Below, piece after piece: positions 51,649-59,364 of a stretch of DNA of 64,000 nt. Source of the stretch: Oscillibacter valericigenes (lineage in GTDB: Bacteria; Bacillota; Clostridia; Oscillospirales; Oscillospiraceae). Each line of letters starts with the position of its first letter. Position 1 is the first letter of the stretch. The notes beneath the pieces were generated by a model that had not been told where the DNA came from, made no database searches, and worked only from the letters and a program-made list of their open reading frames with translations. Made by a program: the position numbers and the translations under genes. The stretch is taken from positions 62,001-126,000 of the forward strand of contig NZ_JAFBIQ010000004.1 in NCBI RefSeq assembly GCF_021531315.1, in the 5' to 3' direction.

Positions 51649-52746
51649 TTAGTGTCTGGTCGAATAGCCGAGGTGCGGCTCATTCTTGAGGTTCATCAGG
51701 CGCGCGCCGCCGAGCACATTCAGCAGGGCATCCTGATCCGCGCAGTCATAAACGTACTTCTTGAGGTAATCCTGGAAGGTCTCGGGAATGGCGGTGCCGT
51801 CCGCGGCGTCCTTGGCAGCCTTGGCGGCCTTGGCGGCTGCCTCGGCAAGCTTCTCGTCGTCGGGCTTGGCGGCAGCGGCCTTCTCCGCCTTGGCGGCAGC
51901 CTTGGCGAGCTGGGTGACGGCGTCCGCGGCATCCTGATACTTGGAGGCCTTGTCGTACTCCTTCAGGCCCTTGTCGTCGTCGTCATAGTAGGCGTAGCAC
52001 TGAGAGGGCCACGCGCCGTAGGGTGCGCGGACAACGGCCTGCACACACTCGCCGAAGATGCGGGTCTTGGTAGGATCGCGGCGGATGTACTCGTCGGAGA
52101 CGATCTCCTCGCAGGTGACGATGGTCTTGCGCGCGGCGACCGCGATGTCGATGTCGTGGAACTCATCGCCGCAGATGATGCAGGTGCCGTCGGGGCTGGC
52201 CTGCTGAACATGGATGAGCGCAGTGTCGATTCGGGGAACAGGAACGGCGACGACCTTCTGGCCGGGGACCAGCGGGTTCTCGATCTCAACGCACTTGAGA
52301 TCCTCCATCTTGGGCATGCTCTTGCGCTTTTCCTCGCTGATGCCCCAATACTTCATCAGGCCGCTGCCCTGCATCAGGCGCACGGGCAGGAACGGAAGAC
52401 CGAGGGAGGACGCGTGCAGCATGAGCATCAGAACATCCTGCGAATAATCCTCGTAGGTGAGCTTGCCCTGCTCAATAAAAGCGCGGAAGCGGCGGGAAAC
52501 ATTGGTGTAGCCGGAGTTGGCGGTGTAGCAGTTGATATACGCCGCCACGCGGCCCTCGCCGATGAGCATATCGACCTCGCCGCCGCCGGGACCGGCGTAA
52601 ACGATGAAGTCCTTCTGCCCCTGGCGCAGGATCTCGGAGACCGCCGCATAGGGCTTGCGGTTGGTGGTGAAACCGCCGGTAGCGAGTACATCGCCGTTTT
52701 CAACATACTTCGCAACGGCATCGTGCAGTGACATGACCTTATTCAA
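51649..52746 (-). CDS. gctA: Glutaconate CoA-transferase subunit A (TTG start) with an Ala/Lys-rich insertion
   Basis: 365 residues from the TTG at 52746 (LNKVMSLHDAVAKYV), chosen because GGGAGGG lies 7 bases upstream; the ATG at 52734 is an alternative. GDVLATGGFTTNRKPYA, FIVYAGPGGGEVDMLIGEGRV and VVAVPVPRIDTALIHVQQASP are family motifs. Residues 264-314 are a low-complexity, helix-prone Ala/Lys/Asp stretch that the 320-residue Acidaminococcus subunit lacks. The conserved end (LLNVLGGARLMNLKNEPHLGY) follows it, so the gene is intact. First gene of the operon. Confidence 0.92.
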   Translation of the reverse strand: MNKVMSLHDAVAKYVENGDVLATGGFTTNRKPYAAVSEILRQGQKDFIVYAGPGGGEVDMLIGEGRVAAYINCYTANSGYTNVSRRFRAFIEQGKLTYEDYSQDVLMLMLHASSLGLPFLPVRLMQGSGLMKYWGISEEKRKSMPKMEDLKCVEIENPLVPGQKVVAVPVPRIDTALIHVQQASPDGTCIICGDEFHDIDIAVAARKTIVTCEEIVSDEYIRRDPTKTRIFGECVQAVVRAPYGAWPSQCYAYYDDDDKGLKEYDKASKYQDAADAVTQLAKAAAKAEKAAAAKPDDEKLAEAAAKAAKAAKDAADGTAIPETFQDYLKKYVYDCADQDALLNVLGGARLMNLKNEPHLGYSTRH

Positions 52747-52791
52747 GATAAAACCCTCCCTGTTTTTTTGGTTACGGTATGTTATTGCCAA

Positions 52792-52886
52792 TGAGCCCCT
52801 ATTTGCATGAAACCTTTCAAAATCGGCCAATAGGTGCTCATACAGGCTTCATTGTAGATTATAGAGGAAAGCGCGCATTTAATCAA
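52792..52886 (-). promoter_or_regulatory. Promoter and structured leader of the gctAB-gcdA-hgdCAB operon
   Basis: Minus strand: TTGATT (52886-52881), 17-base spacer, TATAAT (52863-52858), start near 52851 and a leader of about 105 bases. In the leader TGAGCACCTATT (52840-52829) pairs with AATAGGGGCTCA (52803-52792) with one mismatch and a 25-base loop. ATTGGC occurs twice (in TATTGGCCG and CATTGGCAA). No known riboswitch class recognised. Confidence 0.65.
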
Positions 52887-53069
52887 TGAAAAATGTAAAG
52901 AAAATCGGAAAATTATAGCCAAAAATTTTGCTTCCTTTTTGTCGTTTCCGCGAAGGGACGATTTCCTCTTTCTTTCCCTTTCGCCCTGTTTTTGCAAGGA
53001 AACTTGCATTCGTTAATTATTTAACAGTGCTTTTACACTCTTTTTGCCCCTGTTTTTTGCGTGTGAGTG

Positions 53070-53098
53070 TTGCGTCCGCGCAAAAAAGCTGGTATCAT
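53070..53098 (+). promoter_or_regulatory. Promoter of mscS
   Basis: TTGCGT (53070-53075), 17-base spacer, TATCAT (53093-53098). The leader to the ATG is about 50 bases. The region 52887-53069 holds no gene. Confidence 0.62.
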
Positions 53099-53155
53099 GC
53101 CCATGACACATGGCGGCATTTCCGCCGTGATCTTTCATCAGGAAGGAGCCTCCCC

Positions 53156-53962
53156 ATGGAGCTATTTCACTTCGGCATCCCCGCGCTGGATAAGACGCTC
53201 AACCTCGGCGCGACCGCCCTCATCCTGCTGCTGCTCGGCATTCTTATGATCCGCGTTATCCTGCGCCTGTGCGACCGTATGCTCGGCCGCTCCGAGCGTC
53301 TCGCCCCCTTCCGCACCTATCTGCGCTCCACGCTGCGCACGGTGCTCTACATTCTCCTCGCGCTGGCCATTCTCGGCTCGCTCGGCGTGGAGATCACCTC
53401 CTTCATCGCCCTTTTGAGCGTCGCCGGCCTCGCTGTTTCGCTGTCACTGCAAAATACGCTCTCCAATGTCGCCGGCGGCGTCATGCTGCTCGTTTCCCAC
53501 CCCTTCACGGTCGGCGACTATGTCTCCTGCGACGGCATCGAGGGCACGGTCCGCGCCGTTGACCTCGCCTACACCACCTTCACCACCATCGACAACAAGG
53601 AGATCTTCGTCCCCAACAGCCAGATCGTTTCCGCCAAGATCACAAACTACAACACCCTCGGCCAGCGCCGCGTCGACCTGACCTACACCGCCTCCTACAA
53701 CGCGCCCACCGAGGCCGTCCGCGCCGCCATTTTAGAGGCCGTCGCCGCCTTCCCGCAGGTGCTCGACGAGCCGGCCGCTCCCTCCGTCGTGATCAGCCAA
53801 TACGGCGCGAGCAGCATCTCCTACCTCGTCAGGCTCTGGGTCCCCGCCGCCGATTACTGGACGGTCTATTACGGCATGAACGAAACCGTCCGCGAGACCT
53901 TCGCCGCCCATGGCGTCGAGATGACCTACGACCACCTCAATGTCCACATGATCAAGGACTGA
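53156..53962 (+). CDS. mscS: Small-conductance mechanosensitive channel, MscS family
   Basis: 268 residues. Three membrane helices: about 20-45, 60-82 and the pore helix LLSVAGLAVSLSLQNTLSNVAGGVML with the Gly/Ala/Ser packing pattern. Then the beta domain starting HPFTVGDYVSCDGIEGTV and the conserved EIFVPNSQIVSAKITNY, and an alpha/beta cage end. Opens under membrane tension to release solutes. ATG 53156 with AAGGAG in front; upstream codons of the frame have no ribosome site and overlap the promoter. Confidence 0.94.
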   Translation: MELFHFGIPALDKTLNLGATALILLLLGILMIRVILRLCDRMLGRSERLAPFRTYLRSTLRTVLYILLALAILGSLGVEITSFIALLSVAGLAVSLSLQNTLSNVAGGVMLLVSHPFTVGDYVSCDGIEGTVRAVDLAYTTFTTIDNKEIFVPNSQIVSAKITNYNTLGQRRVDLTYTASYNAPTEAVRAAILEAVAAFPQVLDEPAAPSVVISQYGASSISYLVRLWVPAADYWTVYYGMNETVRETFAAHGVEMTYDHLNVHMIKD

Positions 53963-53973
53963 ACAGCATAACG

Positions 53974-54017
53974 AAAAAGGGAAGGGGCAGACCGCTCGGT
54001 CCGTCCCTTCCCTTTTT
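53974..54017. terminator. Bidirectional terminator between mscS and the prophage lysis genes
   Basis: AAAAAGGGAAGGG pairs with CCCTTCCCTTTTT, with an inner AGACCG/CGGTC stem. It closes mscS and, on the other strand, the prophage operon ending at 54024. Confidence 0.88.
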
Positions 54018-54023
54018 GTTTTT

Positions 54024-54671
54024 CTATCGTTCCAGCTCCCGCAGGCGCTTGAGAAATACCGCCAGCTGCTCGCGCGTGACGAACGACTTATACTGCTTGT
54101 TGCCGTTTCCGTCGCCCACGATCAGTCCGTTTTTCTCGGCCCACGCGCGCGCCTCGGCGCTCCAGTCCGCCGGCTCTCTCTGCGCCAGCGAGCGCCAGTA
54201 GCCCTCCATAAGGGCGTTGAACTGCTCCTGTGTCATCGTTTCCTCCTCTGAAAAGCGCGGCATCGGCGGCGGGTAGCGTCCCGCGCGCACCATTGCGGAG
54301 CTGTAAAGCCCACCGGCGTCCCATTGAAAATGGGGTCGGTCGGGAAAGCTCCGCCAGTCGCCGCCCCAGGTAAAGCCCATCTCCTTGCCGAGCCTTCCCA
54401 TCGCCGTGAAGAACATCGGGTCGTCATACTCGTGTCCCTTCACATTCTTGCAGATGTCAAAAGCCAGTCCCACGCCCTCGGCGTGGAAGGTCGGCACCGT
54501 CGCCGTCTTCGCCGCATAGCCCTGTGAGACAAGATAGCGCTGATATTCCGCGTCGCGCACGGTCTGCACCACCAGCACAGGCAGCCCCCGCGCCGCCGCG
54601 CGCTCGAGCAGTATGCGGCAGTTCGCCGCCACATCGGCGCGCAGCGCGCCGATCTCCCGACTATTGACCAT
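54024..54671 (-). CDS. Prophage endolysin, M15-type peptidase with an SLH-like C-terminus
   Basis: 215 residues. Peptidase domain (1-130): VVQTVRDAEYQRYLV, zinc motif FHAEGVGLAFDI (His and Asp) and the second site GDWRSFPDRPHFQW (catalytic acid and His). This is the VanY/CwlK-like D-Ala or L-Ala-D-Glu peptidase group. The C-terminal 70 residues (AEARAWAEKNGLIVGDGNG then SFVTREQLAVFLKRLREL) look like one S-layer-homology repeat, a wall-anchoring unit. No signal peptide, as expected for holin-dependent release. Overlaps the upstream gene by 11 bases. Confidence 0.88.
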   Translation of the reverse strand: MVNSREIGALRADVAANCRILLERAAARGLPVLVVQTVRDAEYQRYLVSQGYAAKTATVPTFHAEGVGLAFDICKNVKGHEYDDPMFFTAMGRLGKEMGFTWGGDWRSFPDRPHFQWDAGGLYSSAMVRAGRYPPPMPRFSEEETMTQEQFNALMEGYWRSLAQREPADWSAEARAWAEKNGLIVGDGNGNKQYKSFVTREQLAVFLKRLRELER

Positions 54672-54852
54672 CCTCGTCCCTCTTGCTCTGCGTACCGAAA
54701 TAGAAGCCGATCACCGCCGTATAGATGGTCATATAGTCCTGCGAAAGCGATCCGCAGCACTCCAGCGCACAAAAGGTGATCGTCAGCGTGATGGTCACAA
54801 TGCTCTTGACCGTAAAAAGGTTCATCAGCCGCCTCACCGCCAGCTCCTTCAT
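54661..54852 (-). CDS. Small prophage membrane protein, probable holin
   Basis: 63 residues from ATG 54852 (MKELAVRRLMNLFTVKS), after GGGAGGAG. One or two hydrophobic segments (IVTITLTITFCALECC; YMTIYTAVIGFYFGT) and a charged tail QSKRDEDGQ fit a small holin or membrane helper. It directly precedes the endolysin, the usual place of a holin. No family named. Confidence 0.7.
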   Translation of the reverse strand: MKELAVRRLMNLFTVKSIVTITLTITFCALECCGSLSQDYMTIYTAVIGFYFGTQSKRDEDGQ

Positions 54853-55154
54853 GTTCTCTCCTCCCATCCGTCGCAGTCCTGCCCGCCGCGCTCAGCGCCT
54901 CCGCAGGCTGTTTCATACACGATGCCGCCCGCGGTGTTCTCCGCCTTTGCCTTGTTGTAGTAAAAGCCCGCCGACGCTCCGTAGGCGCCCCACGCGGCGC
55001 TCACCGTCGCCGCCACCCACGGCAGCGTGCCGAGATAGCCGCACACCACCGCCATGTGCGCCAGCGCAAAGCCCTCATAGGTCGTGTAGAGCACCGCGGC
55101 GCTCTCGAGCAGGAGCAGCAGCTTGGAAAACTCCCAGCGTTTTCTCTTTCTCAT
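54849..55154 (-). CDS. Prophage membrane protein, possible second holin or lysis accessory
   Basis: 101 residues with a basic N-terminus (MRKRKRWEFSK), hydrophobic segments (LLLLLESAAVLYTTYEGFAL; VVCGYLGTLPWVAATVSAAW) and a polar tail. Overlaps both neighbours by 4 bases. Place in the lysis cassette suggests a holin-like role; no family recognised. Confidence 0.65.
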   Translation of the reverse strand: MRKRKRWEFSKLLLLLESAAVLYTTYEGFALAHMAVVCGYLGTLPWVAATVSAAWGAYGASAGFYYNKAKAENTAGGIVYETACGGAERGGQDCDGWEERT

Positions 55155-55447
55155 GCCGCCACCCCCTGTGCCAGCAGGGAAAATGCCACGCCAAGCAGCA
55201 GGTAGAGCGCACGGTCGGCCAGCGCCTCCCAGCGCTTTCCCGGCTTTTCTGTGATGCTCTGCACCGCGTTTCGGATCTCCTTCACATTGCCCTCCACGCT
55301 CTCCTGCCGCACGGCCAGCACCTCCACCGCCGTTACCAGTTTATCCAAAGCGTCCTGTCTGCGTTCCACAGCCTCCAGGCGCTTGCGGCAGGCGTGCAGC
55401 CGCTCGTCGTTTTCCGTCAGGCGGACCGAGATCTCCTGCTCCGTCAT
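55151..55447 (-). CDS. XhlA-like coiled-coil membrane protein
   Basis: 98 residues: a heptad-rich coiled coil (LTENDERLHACRKRLEAVERRQDALDK region, about 9-65) and one C-terminal membrane helix (LYLLLGVAFSLLAQGVA). This is the layout of haemolysin XhlA in PBSX lysis cassettes. Overlaps its neighbours by 4 bases. Confidence 0.72.
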   Translation of the reverse strand: MTEQEISVRLTENDERLHACRKRLEAVERRQDALDKLVTAVEVLAVRQESVEGNVKEIRNAVQSITEKPGKRWEALADRALYLLLGVAFSLLAQGVAA

Positions 55448-56019
55448 GCCGTCGGCACCGCCTTTTCAAAGCTCTCCCAGGTGTGCTGCGCGTTCTCGAT
55501 GCCCTGCCAGGTCCACGCGGCCGCCTCGCACTCGCCCCAGGTCAGATAGCGGAAGTAAAACTCCACCAGCAGATGGCAGGGCATGATCTCCAGGATGACG
55601 TCACGGATGCGCGTGAAGTCCTCCGGCTCACCCACCACCTGCGGGAAGATCACGCGCACCACGCCCTTCCGGTCTGTTTCCTCAGCCACGGCGCGCACCC
55701 CGCAGCCGCTGATGGTCTGGTTGATGGCTCCCAGTGTAAAGCCGTCGCCGCCGACGCGCATCAGCGATGCGATCGCCAGCCGGCGCAGCTCGGGCGTCAC
55801 GCGCACGCCGATACGGGAGAACAGCCGCTCGCGGCGGGAGAGCCCCTCATCCTCCGCCGTCATCAGCACGCCCTCGCGCACCGCCCTTTCAAGTGAGCAC
55901 GCCGCCTCGTCCAGTCCCATACCCGCGGCGCTCAGCTCCGCGCCGCTGATGCTCCTTCCATCGAGCCGGTAAACGCCCAGCGGGCGCAGCAGCGTGCATA
56001 GATGCTCATAATATCCCAT
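55444..56019 (-). CDS. Baseplate/tail protein, XkdU-like (DUF2313)
   Basis: 191 residues. The N-terminal MGYYEHLCTLLRPLGVYRLD, a middle helical part and the C-terminal IMPCHLLVEFYFRYLTWGE resemble the PBSX XkdU (DUF2313) family that follows baseplate J. Probably the last baseplate wedge component. It is followed directly by lysis genes, where PBSX has tail-fibre genes. Confidence 0.75.
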   Translation of the reverse strand: MGYYEHLCTLLRPLGVYRLDGRSISGAELSAAGMGLDEAACSLERAVREGVLMTAEDEGLSRRERLFSRIGVRVTPELRRLAIASLMRVGGDGFTLGAINQTISGCGVRAVAEETDRKGVVRVIFPQVVGEPEDFTRIRDVILEIMPCHLLVEFYFRYLTWGECEAAAWTWQGIENAQHTWESFEKAVPTA

Positions 56020-56023
56020 CGTC

Positions 56024-57085
56024 TCACGCCTCCGTCAGCTCGCTGAACGTCACCGCGCCGAGCGTCGGCAGCTCCGTCGCGCTGACCGACACATCCGCCG
56101 TCGGCGCGCTCAGATGCACATTCTCCATGCCCTCCACGCCGCAAAGCAGCGTCAGCAGACGCGCCGTCGTCACGCTCTTTCCCAGCAGAGCACCGGTGAA
56201 CAGCGCCTCCAGCGCACTCTGCGCGCCGGCCTTTACTTCCTCAAAGGTATAGCCGGACGCCGCCTTGAGCGCCGCCGTCACATTCACGCGCTTGGTCGTC
56301 GGCGCAAGCACCTTGAGATCCACCGCGATCTCTCGTTTTTCCTGCAATTCCGCCTCGACCTCCCCGATCAGTGCCGCGTCGGGAACGCCCGCGTGCGTTG
56401 CGATCACCACGCTCACCGTTCCGATCCCCCGCGCGCGCCCCACGGCCTTCGCCGCCGCCACGCCCGGATAGCGCAGCGCCTCCTGCTCGTAGTAGGCCGC
56501 GTTCGCGCCGTTCGGCAGGCGGCGGTAGCTCGATAGAATACGTGCGCGCAGCGCCTCGTCGCTCTCGGCGTCGCTGCCACCGGAAAACGCCTCCGGGTTG
56601 CTGCACTGCACCACGCCCGCCGGCATCGCCGACATCAGCGTGACCGCCCCCGCGATCACATTGCCGCCGGCGCCCGCCTCCACAGCCCGCGCCGGCACAT
56701 CGGCCCACTGATCACCCATGGCGATCGCCGCGTCCTCCGTCGTTTCAAAGCGCACGCCCTCCGCGCTCATGCACACTGTGCCCTGCTCGATCGGGCATAC
56801 GGCGGTCACCTTGTCCGCCGCTGCAAAGCGGATCACGCCGCTCGCCCTTTCCGCCGCCGCGCGTGTGATGCCGCGCGTTTCGGCGTGATAGTCAAGGTAT
56901 GTCCCCTGTGCCGTCTGCGGAAAGCTTTGGTCAAGCACCCAATCCGCCTGCAGCAGCAGCGACTCCAGCTCCGCCGCAAGCGCATAGAGGCGCACCGCGC
57001 TGTCGCAGCCCTCGTTCGGCACAAAGCCCGCCTTCTGTGCAAAGCAGTCGCGCAGCCCCTCATAGATCTCCGTCAATTCCTTCAT
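56024..57085 (-). CDS. Baseplate J protein, XkdT-like
   Basis: 353 residues of the gpJ/gp6 baseplate family. LYALAAELESLLLQADWVLDQSFP and GTYLDYHAETRGITR near the N-terminus, GGNVIAGAVTLMS, then the marked SGGSDAESDEALRARILSSY followed by RLPNGANAAYYEQEAL. It forms the baseplate wedge ring around the hub. Typical length and order after the gp25-like gene. Confidence 0.92.
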   Translation of the reverse strand: MKELTEIYEGLRDCFAQKAGFVPNEGCDSAVRLYALAAELESLLLQADWVLDQSFPQTAQGTYLDYHAETRGITRAAAERASGVIRFAAADKVTAVCPIEQGTVCMSAEGVRFETTEDAAIAMGDQWADVPARAVEAGAGGNVIAGAVTLMSAMPAGVVQCSNPEAFSGGSDAESDEALRARILSSYRRLPNGANAAYYEQEALRYPGVAAAKAVGRARGIGTVSVVIATHAGVPDAALIGEVEAELQEKREIAVDLKVLAPTTKRVNVTAALKAASGYTFEEVKAGAQSALEALFTGALLGKSVTTARLLTLLCGVEGMENVHLSAPTADVSVSATELPTLGAVTFSELTEA

Positions 57086-57091
57086 CGTTCC

Positions 57092-57448
57092 TCACGCTCC
57101 TCTCACCGTCACCTCCAGCGCGGCACGCTCACCGTCCGCCCTCAGCAGCACGCGCAGCGCCGTCAGCGCGTCCCCACACTCTGTCAGCTCCACTTCCTCC
57201 ACCGTCAGCGCCGGCTCCTCCGCCAGCGCCGCGGCGACATACTGCTTCGCCGCAGCCAATCGCGCCGACGGTCTCTCCCGTCCGAGCCGATGCAGCTCGC
57301 TGCCCAGCTCCGGCAGGAAGGGGAAGCTCCCCCTCCGCACGCTCAGCCGGAAGAGCGCCCTCGCCAGCAGCTCCTCCGTACCCGCCGCGCGTTTCTCCCC
57401 GCCGATGCCGTCTGGGATATAGTCTCCGTTTCGGATCTTCAGCTCCAT
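57092..57448 (-). CDS. gp25/W-like baseplate protein (XkdS-like)
   Basis: 118 residues. RALFRLSVRRGSFPFLPELGSEL and the later acidic strand VEEVELTECGDALTALRVLL match the gp25/XkdS group that initiates sheath assembly at the baseplate. 6 bases before the baseplate J gene. Confidence 0.8.
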   Translation of the reverse strand: MELKIRNGDYIPDGIGGEKRAAGTEELLARALFRLSVRRGSFPFLPELGSELHRLGRERPSARLAAAKQYVAAALAEEPALTVEEVELTECGDALTALRVLLRADGERAALEVTVRGA

Positions 57449-57460
57449 ATCCGTCCCCTC

Positions 57461-57850
57461 TCAGCTCTCCGGCGGCACGTACAGCCCGCCGTTGATAAAA
57501 AGATCCCCCTCGATCTCCACGCTGCCGTTGTTGCGCAGCACGATGCGCGCCCCGCCCTCGCTTGCGAACAGGCACACCTCTCCGTCTTCGAGCTTTTCCT
57601 GCTCCTGTGCAAGGTCCATCGAACCGGCCACATAGCGTTCCTCGCCGAGCGTGCCGCCCTTGATCACCAGCACGCGCTCGCCGTTTTTCGGCCTCCATGC
57701 ATACCCACCCGGCGAGGCGAGCGGAACATCCCGCTCCTCGCCGCGGCTGAGCACGCCCGCCGCGATGCCCCCGATGGTCACGGTGCCGCTCTCGGCGCCT
57801 GCCGTTTCCTGCGGCTCCTCCGTCCGGTTAAGCCGTCCTGCTATCCACAT
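57461..57850 (-). CDS. Baseplate spike-like protein (gpV/XkdR position)
   Basis: 129 residues. An OB-like middle (VPLASPGGYAWRPKNGERVLVIKGG) followed by ARIVLRNNGSVEIEGDLFINGG, a short beta-helical repeat as in gpV-type spikes. It is much shorter than most gpV proteins. The expected role is the membrane-piercing tip, but this is inferred from pattern and position. Confidence 0.7.
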   Translation of the reverse strand: MWIAGRLNRTEEPQETAGAESGTVTIGGIAAGVLSRGEERDVPLASPGGYAWRPKNGERVLVIKGGTLGEERYVAGSMDLAQEQEKLEDGEVCLFASEGGARIVLRNNGSVEIEGDLFINGGLYVPPES

Positions 57851-57854
57851 CCTC

Positions 57855-58787
57855 TCATACCTCCCACAGCGTCAGCTCCGTCGTTTCTCCGCGCGCGCAG
57901 ATCGTGTGCAGCAGCTCGCTCACGCGAAAGCTCCCCCGCACGCCCAGCCGCGCGATCACCAGCTCCACGCGGTCCAGCGGCTCGATGTCCGCGCGTCCCG
58001 CCAGCACGATCACCAGCTCCCGCGCGTCCTCCGCGCTCCTTTCGATCTGATAGCGTCCCGTGTAGCGCAGCTCATTGATGCTCCGCGAGGGGACATACAC
58101 CACGCGGCGGCAGCACCCGCCGCGCGCGATGAACTCCTCGTTCCGCACGCTCTGCCGCAGCTTCTTCGACCGGTTCACCGCCGTCACCTCGGAGAGCACG
58201 CCATAGCGCCTGTCGCGGTACGACGCCTCCAGCAGCCCCGCCGGCTCCGCCAGCGTGTGCCTGCGCCCCGTCTCCGCGCCGCGCAGGCTCAGCACGCCCT
58301 CTCTCGTGAAATATGGCGTCAGGCCGCAGCGGCGCGCGAAGCCCTCGATGGCCTTCCATCGGCTCGCGCCGCTCGCCACTCTGTACTCACCCGCGCCGCG
58401 CGCCGCTCCATGCAGCTCCCAGCGCACGCCGCACGCCGCCGCGTGCTCTCTCAATATCTCGTCTGCCGACGCGCGCTGATAGGTCACAGCCTCCGCCTCG
58501 TTGTCAAGCAGCAGCGCGGCCATGCCGCGCCCCTCGATCGTCAGCACCGTGCCCTCCGCGCCGCACACGGCGCTCCACTCGTCGATCACGCCGTGAAATG
58601 CCGTCGCCCCGTTCTCCGTCGCCGTGAAGCGGCAGGCCGTCTTCAGCGTCTCCCCCATGTCGGCGCGATACAGGCATTTGGCCCGAAAGCTGTCGCAGGG
58701 CACGCCTCCGGTGCGCCGCAGCCGCCATTCCAGCAGCGCGGGCAGCTCATAGCCCCTGCCGCCGGCCGTTTCCACTCTGCCCGTCAT
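57855..58787 (-). CDS. Baseplate hub protein, XkdQ-like
   Basis: 310 residues from ATG 58787, which overlaps the stop of the LysM gene (ATGA). LPALLEWRLRRTGGVPCDSF, the typical start of late-control D/gp27-like hub proteins, then FHGVIDEWSAVCGAEGTVLTIEGRG and ASADEILREHA. Forms the trimeric hub to which spike and wedge attach. The frame is open upstream but overlaps the LysM gene. Confidence 0.85.
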   Translation of the reverse strand: MTGRVETAGGRGYELPALLEWRLRRTGGVPCDSFRAKCLYRADMGETLKTACRFTATENGATAFHGVIDEWSAVCGAEGTVLTIEGRGMAALLLDNEAEAVTYQRASADEILREHAAACGVRWELHGAARGAGEYRVASGASRWKAIEGFARRCGLTPYFTREGVLSLRGAETGRRHTLAEPAGLLEASYRDRRYGVLSEVTAVNRSKKLRQSVRNEEFIARGGCCRRVVYVPSRSINELRYTGRYQIERSAEDARELVIVLAGRADIEPLDRVELVIARLGVRGSFRVSELLHTICARGETTELTLWEV

Positions 58788-59350
58788 GAAAGCCTCACCC
58801 TCTCTCCGGGATAGATGAGGTTCGGGTTCGCGATCTGCGGGTTGAGCGCGCACAGCGCCCTCACCGTCGTCCCATTCCGCGCCGCGATGGCCCAGAGCGT
58901 GTCGCCCTGCGTCACGGTGTGATACCGTGCCTGCGCCGTCCCCTGCGCCGCAGCCGTGCCCGCCGCCGAAGTGCTCACTTCCTTCAGCGCCGCGCCCGTG
59001 CCGCCCGCCTCGCGGAAGGCAAAGCGATAACGCACATAGTCCGGCAGCGGCTCCTGCACGACCTCCAGCTCGGTAAAGTACGCGCTCGTCGTCATCCACA
59101 CCGGATGCACCAGCACACCCGCGCCACCTCGGTAAAACACCGTCGCCAGCCGCTTGAATTCCTCATACGCGCCCTCTCCGGCGAATTCCCCCTCGCCCTC
59201 AAGCACGCGGCAGACCGTCCCCAGGTCCTGCGTCACGCTTCCGCCAAACGGCAGCTTGTGCTCCGCCACCGTGCGTCGGTAGGAAATGCGATAGCTCTCT
59301 GGATTGTTCGGCCACACATAGTCCTTGAACCGCATGGGCGTCAGTCTCAT
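58784..59350 (-). CDS. LysM-containing tail protein, XkdP-like
   Basis: 188 residues. The N-terminal domain (MRFKDYVWPNNPESYRISYR) is typical of XkdP-like baseplate/tail proteins. A C-terminal LysM (YHTVTQGDTLWAIAARNGTTVRALCALNPQIANPNLIYPGERV) binds peptidoglycan. In PBSX phages this gene follows the tape measure; here it follows a 183-residue protein instead. Confidence 0.85.
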   Translation of the reverse strand: MRLTPMRFKDYVWPNNPESYRISYRRTVAEHKLPFGGSVTQDLGTVCRVLEGEGEFAGEGAYEEFKRLATVFYRGGAGVLVHPVWMTTSAYFTELEVVQEPLPDYVRYRFAFREAGGTGAALKEVSTSAAGTAAAQGTAQARYHTVTQGDTLWAIAARNGTTVRALCALNPQIANPNLIYPGERVRLS

Positions 59351-59364
59351 GCGCCCGCCTCCTC

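Noticed and set aside
52928-53155. N-terminal extension of MscS
   Set aside because: The extra residues overlap the promoter and lack a ribosome site; AAGGAG precedes the ATG at 53156.
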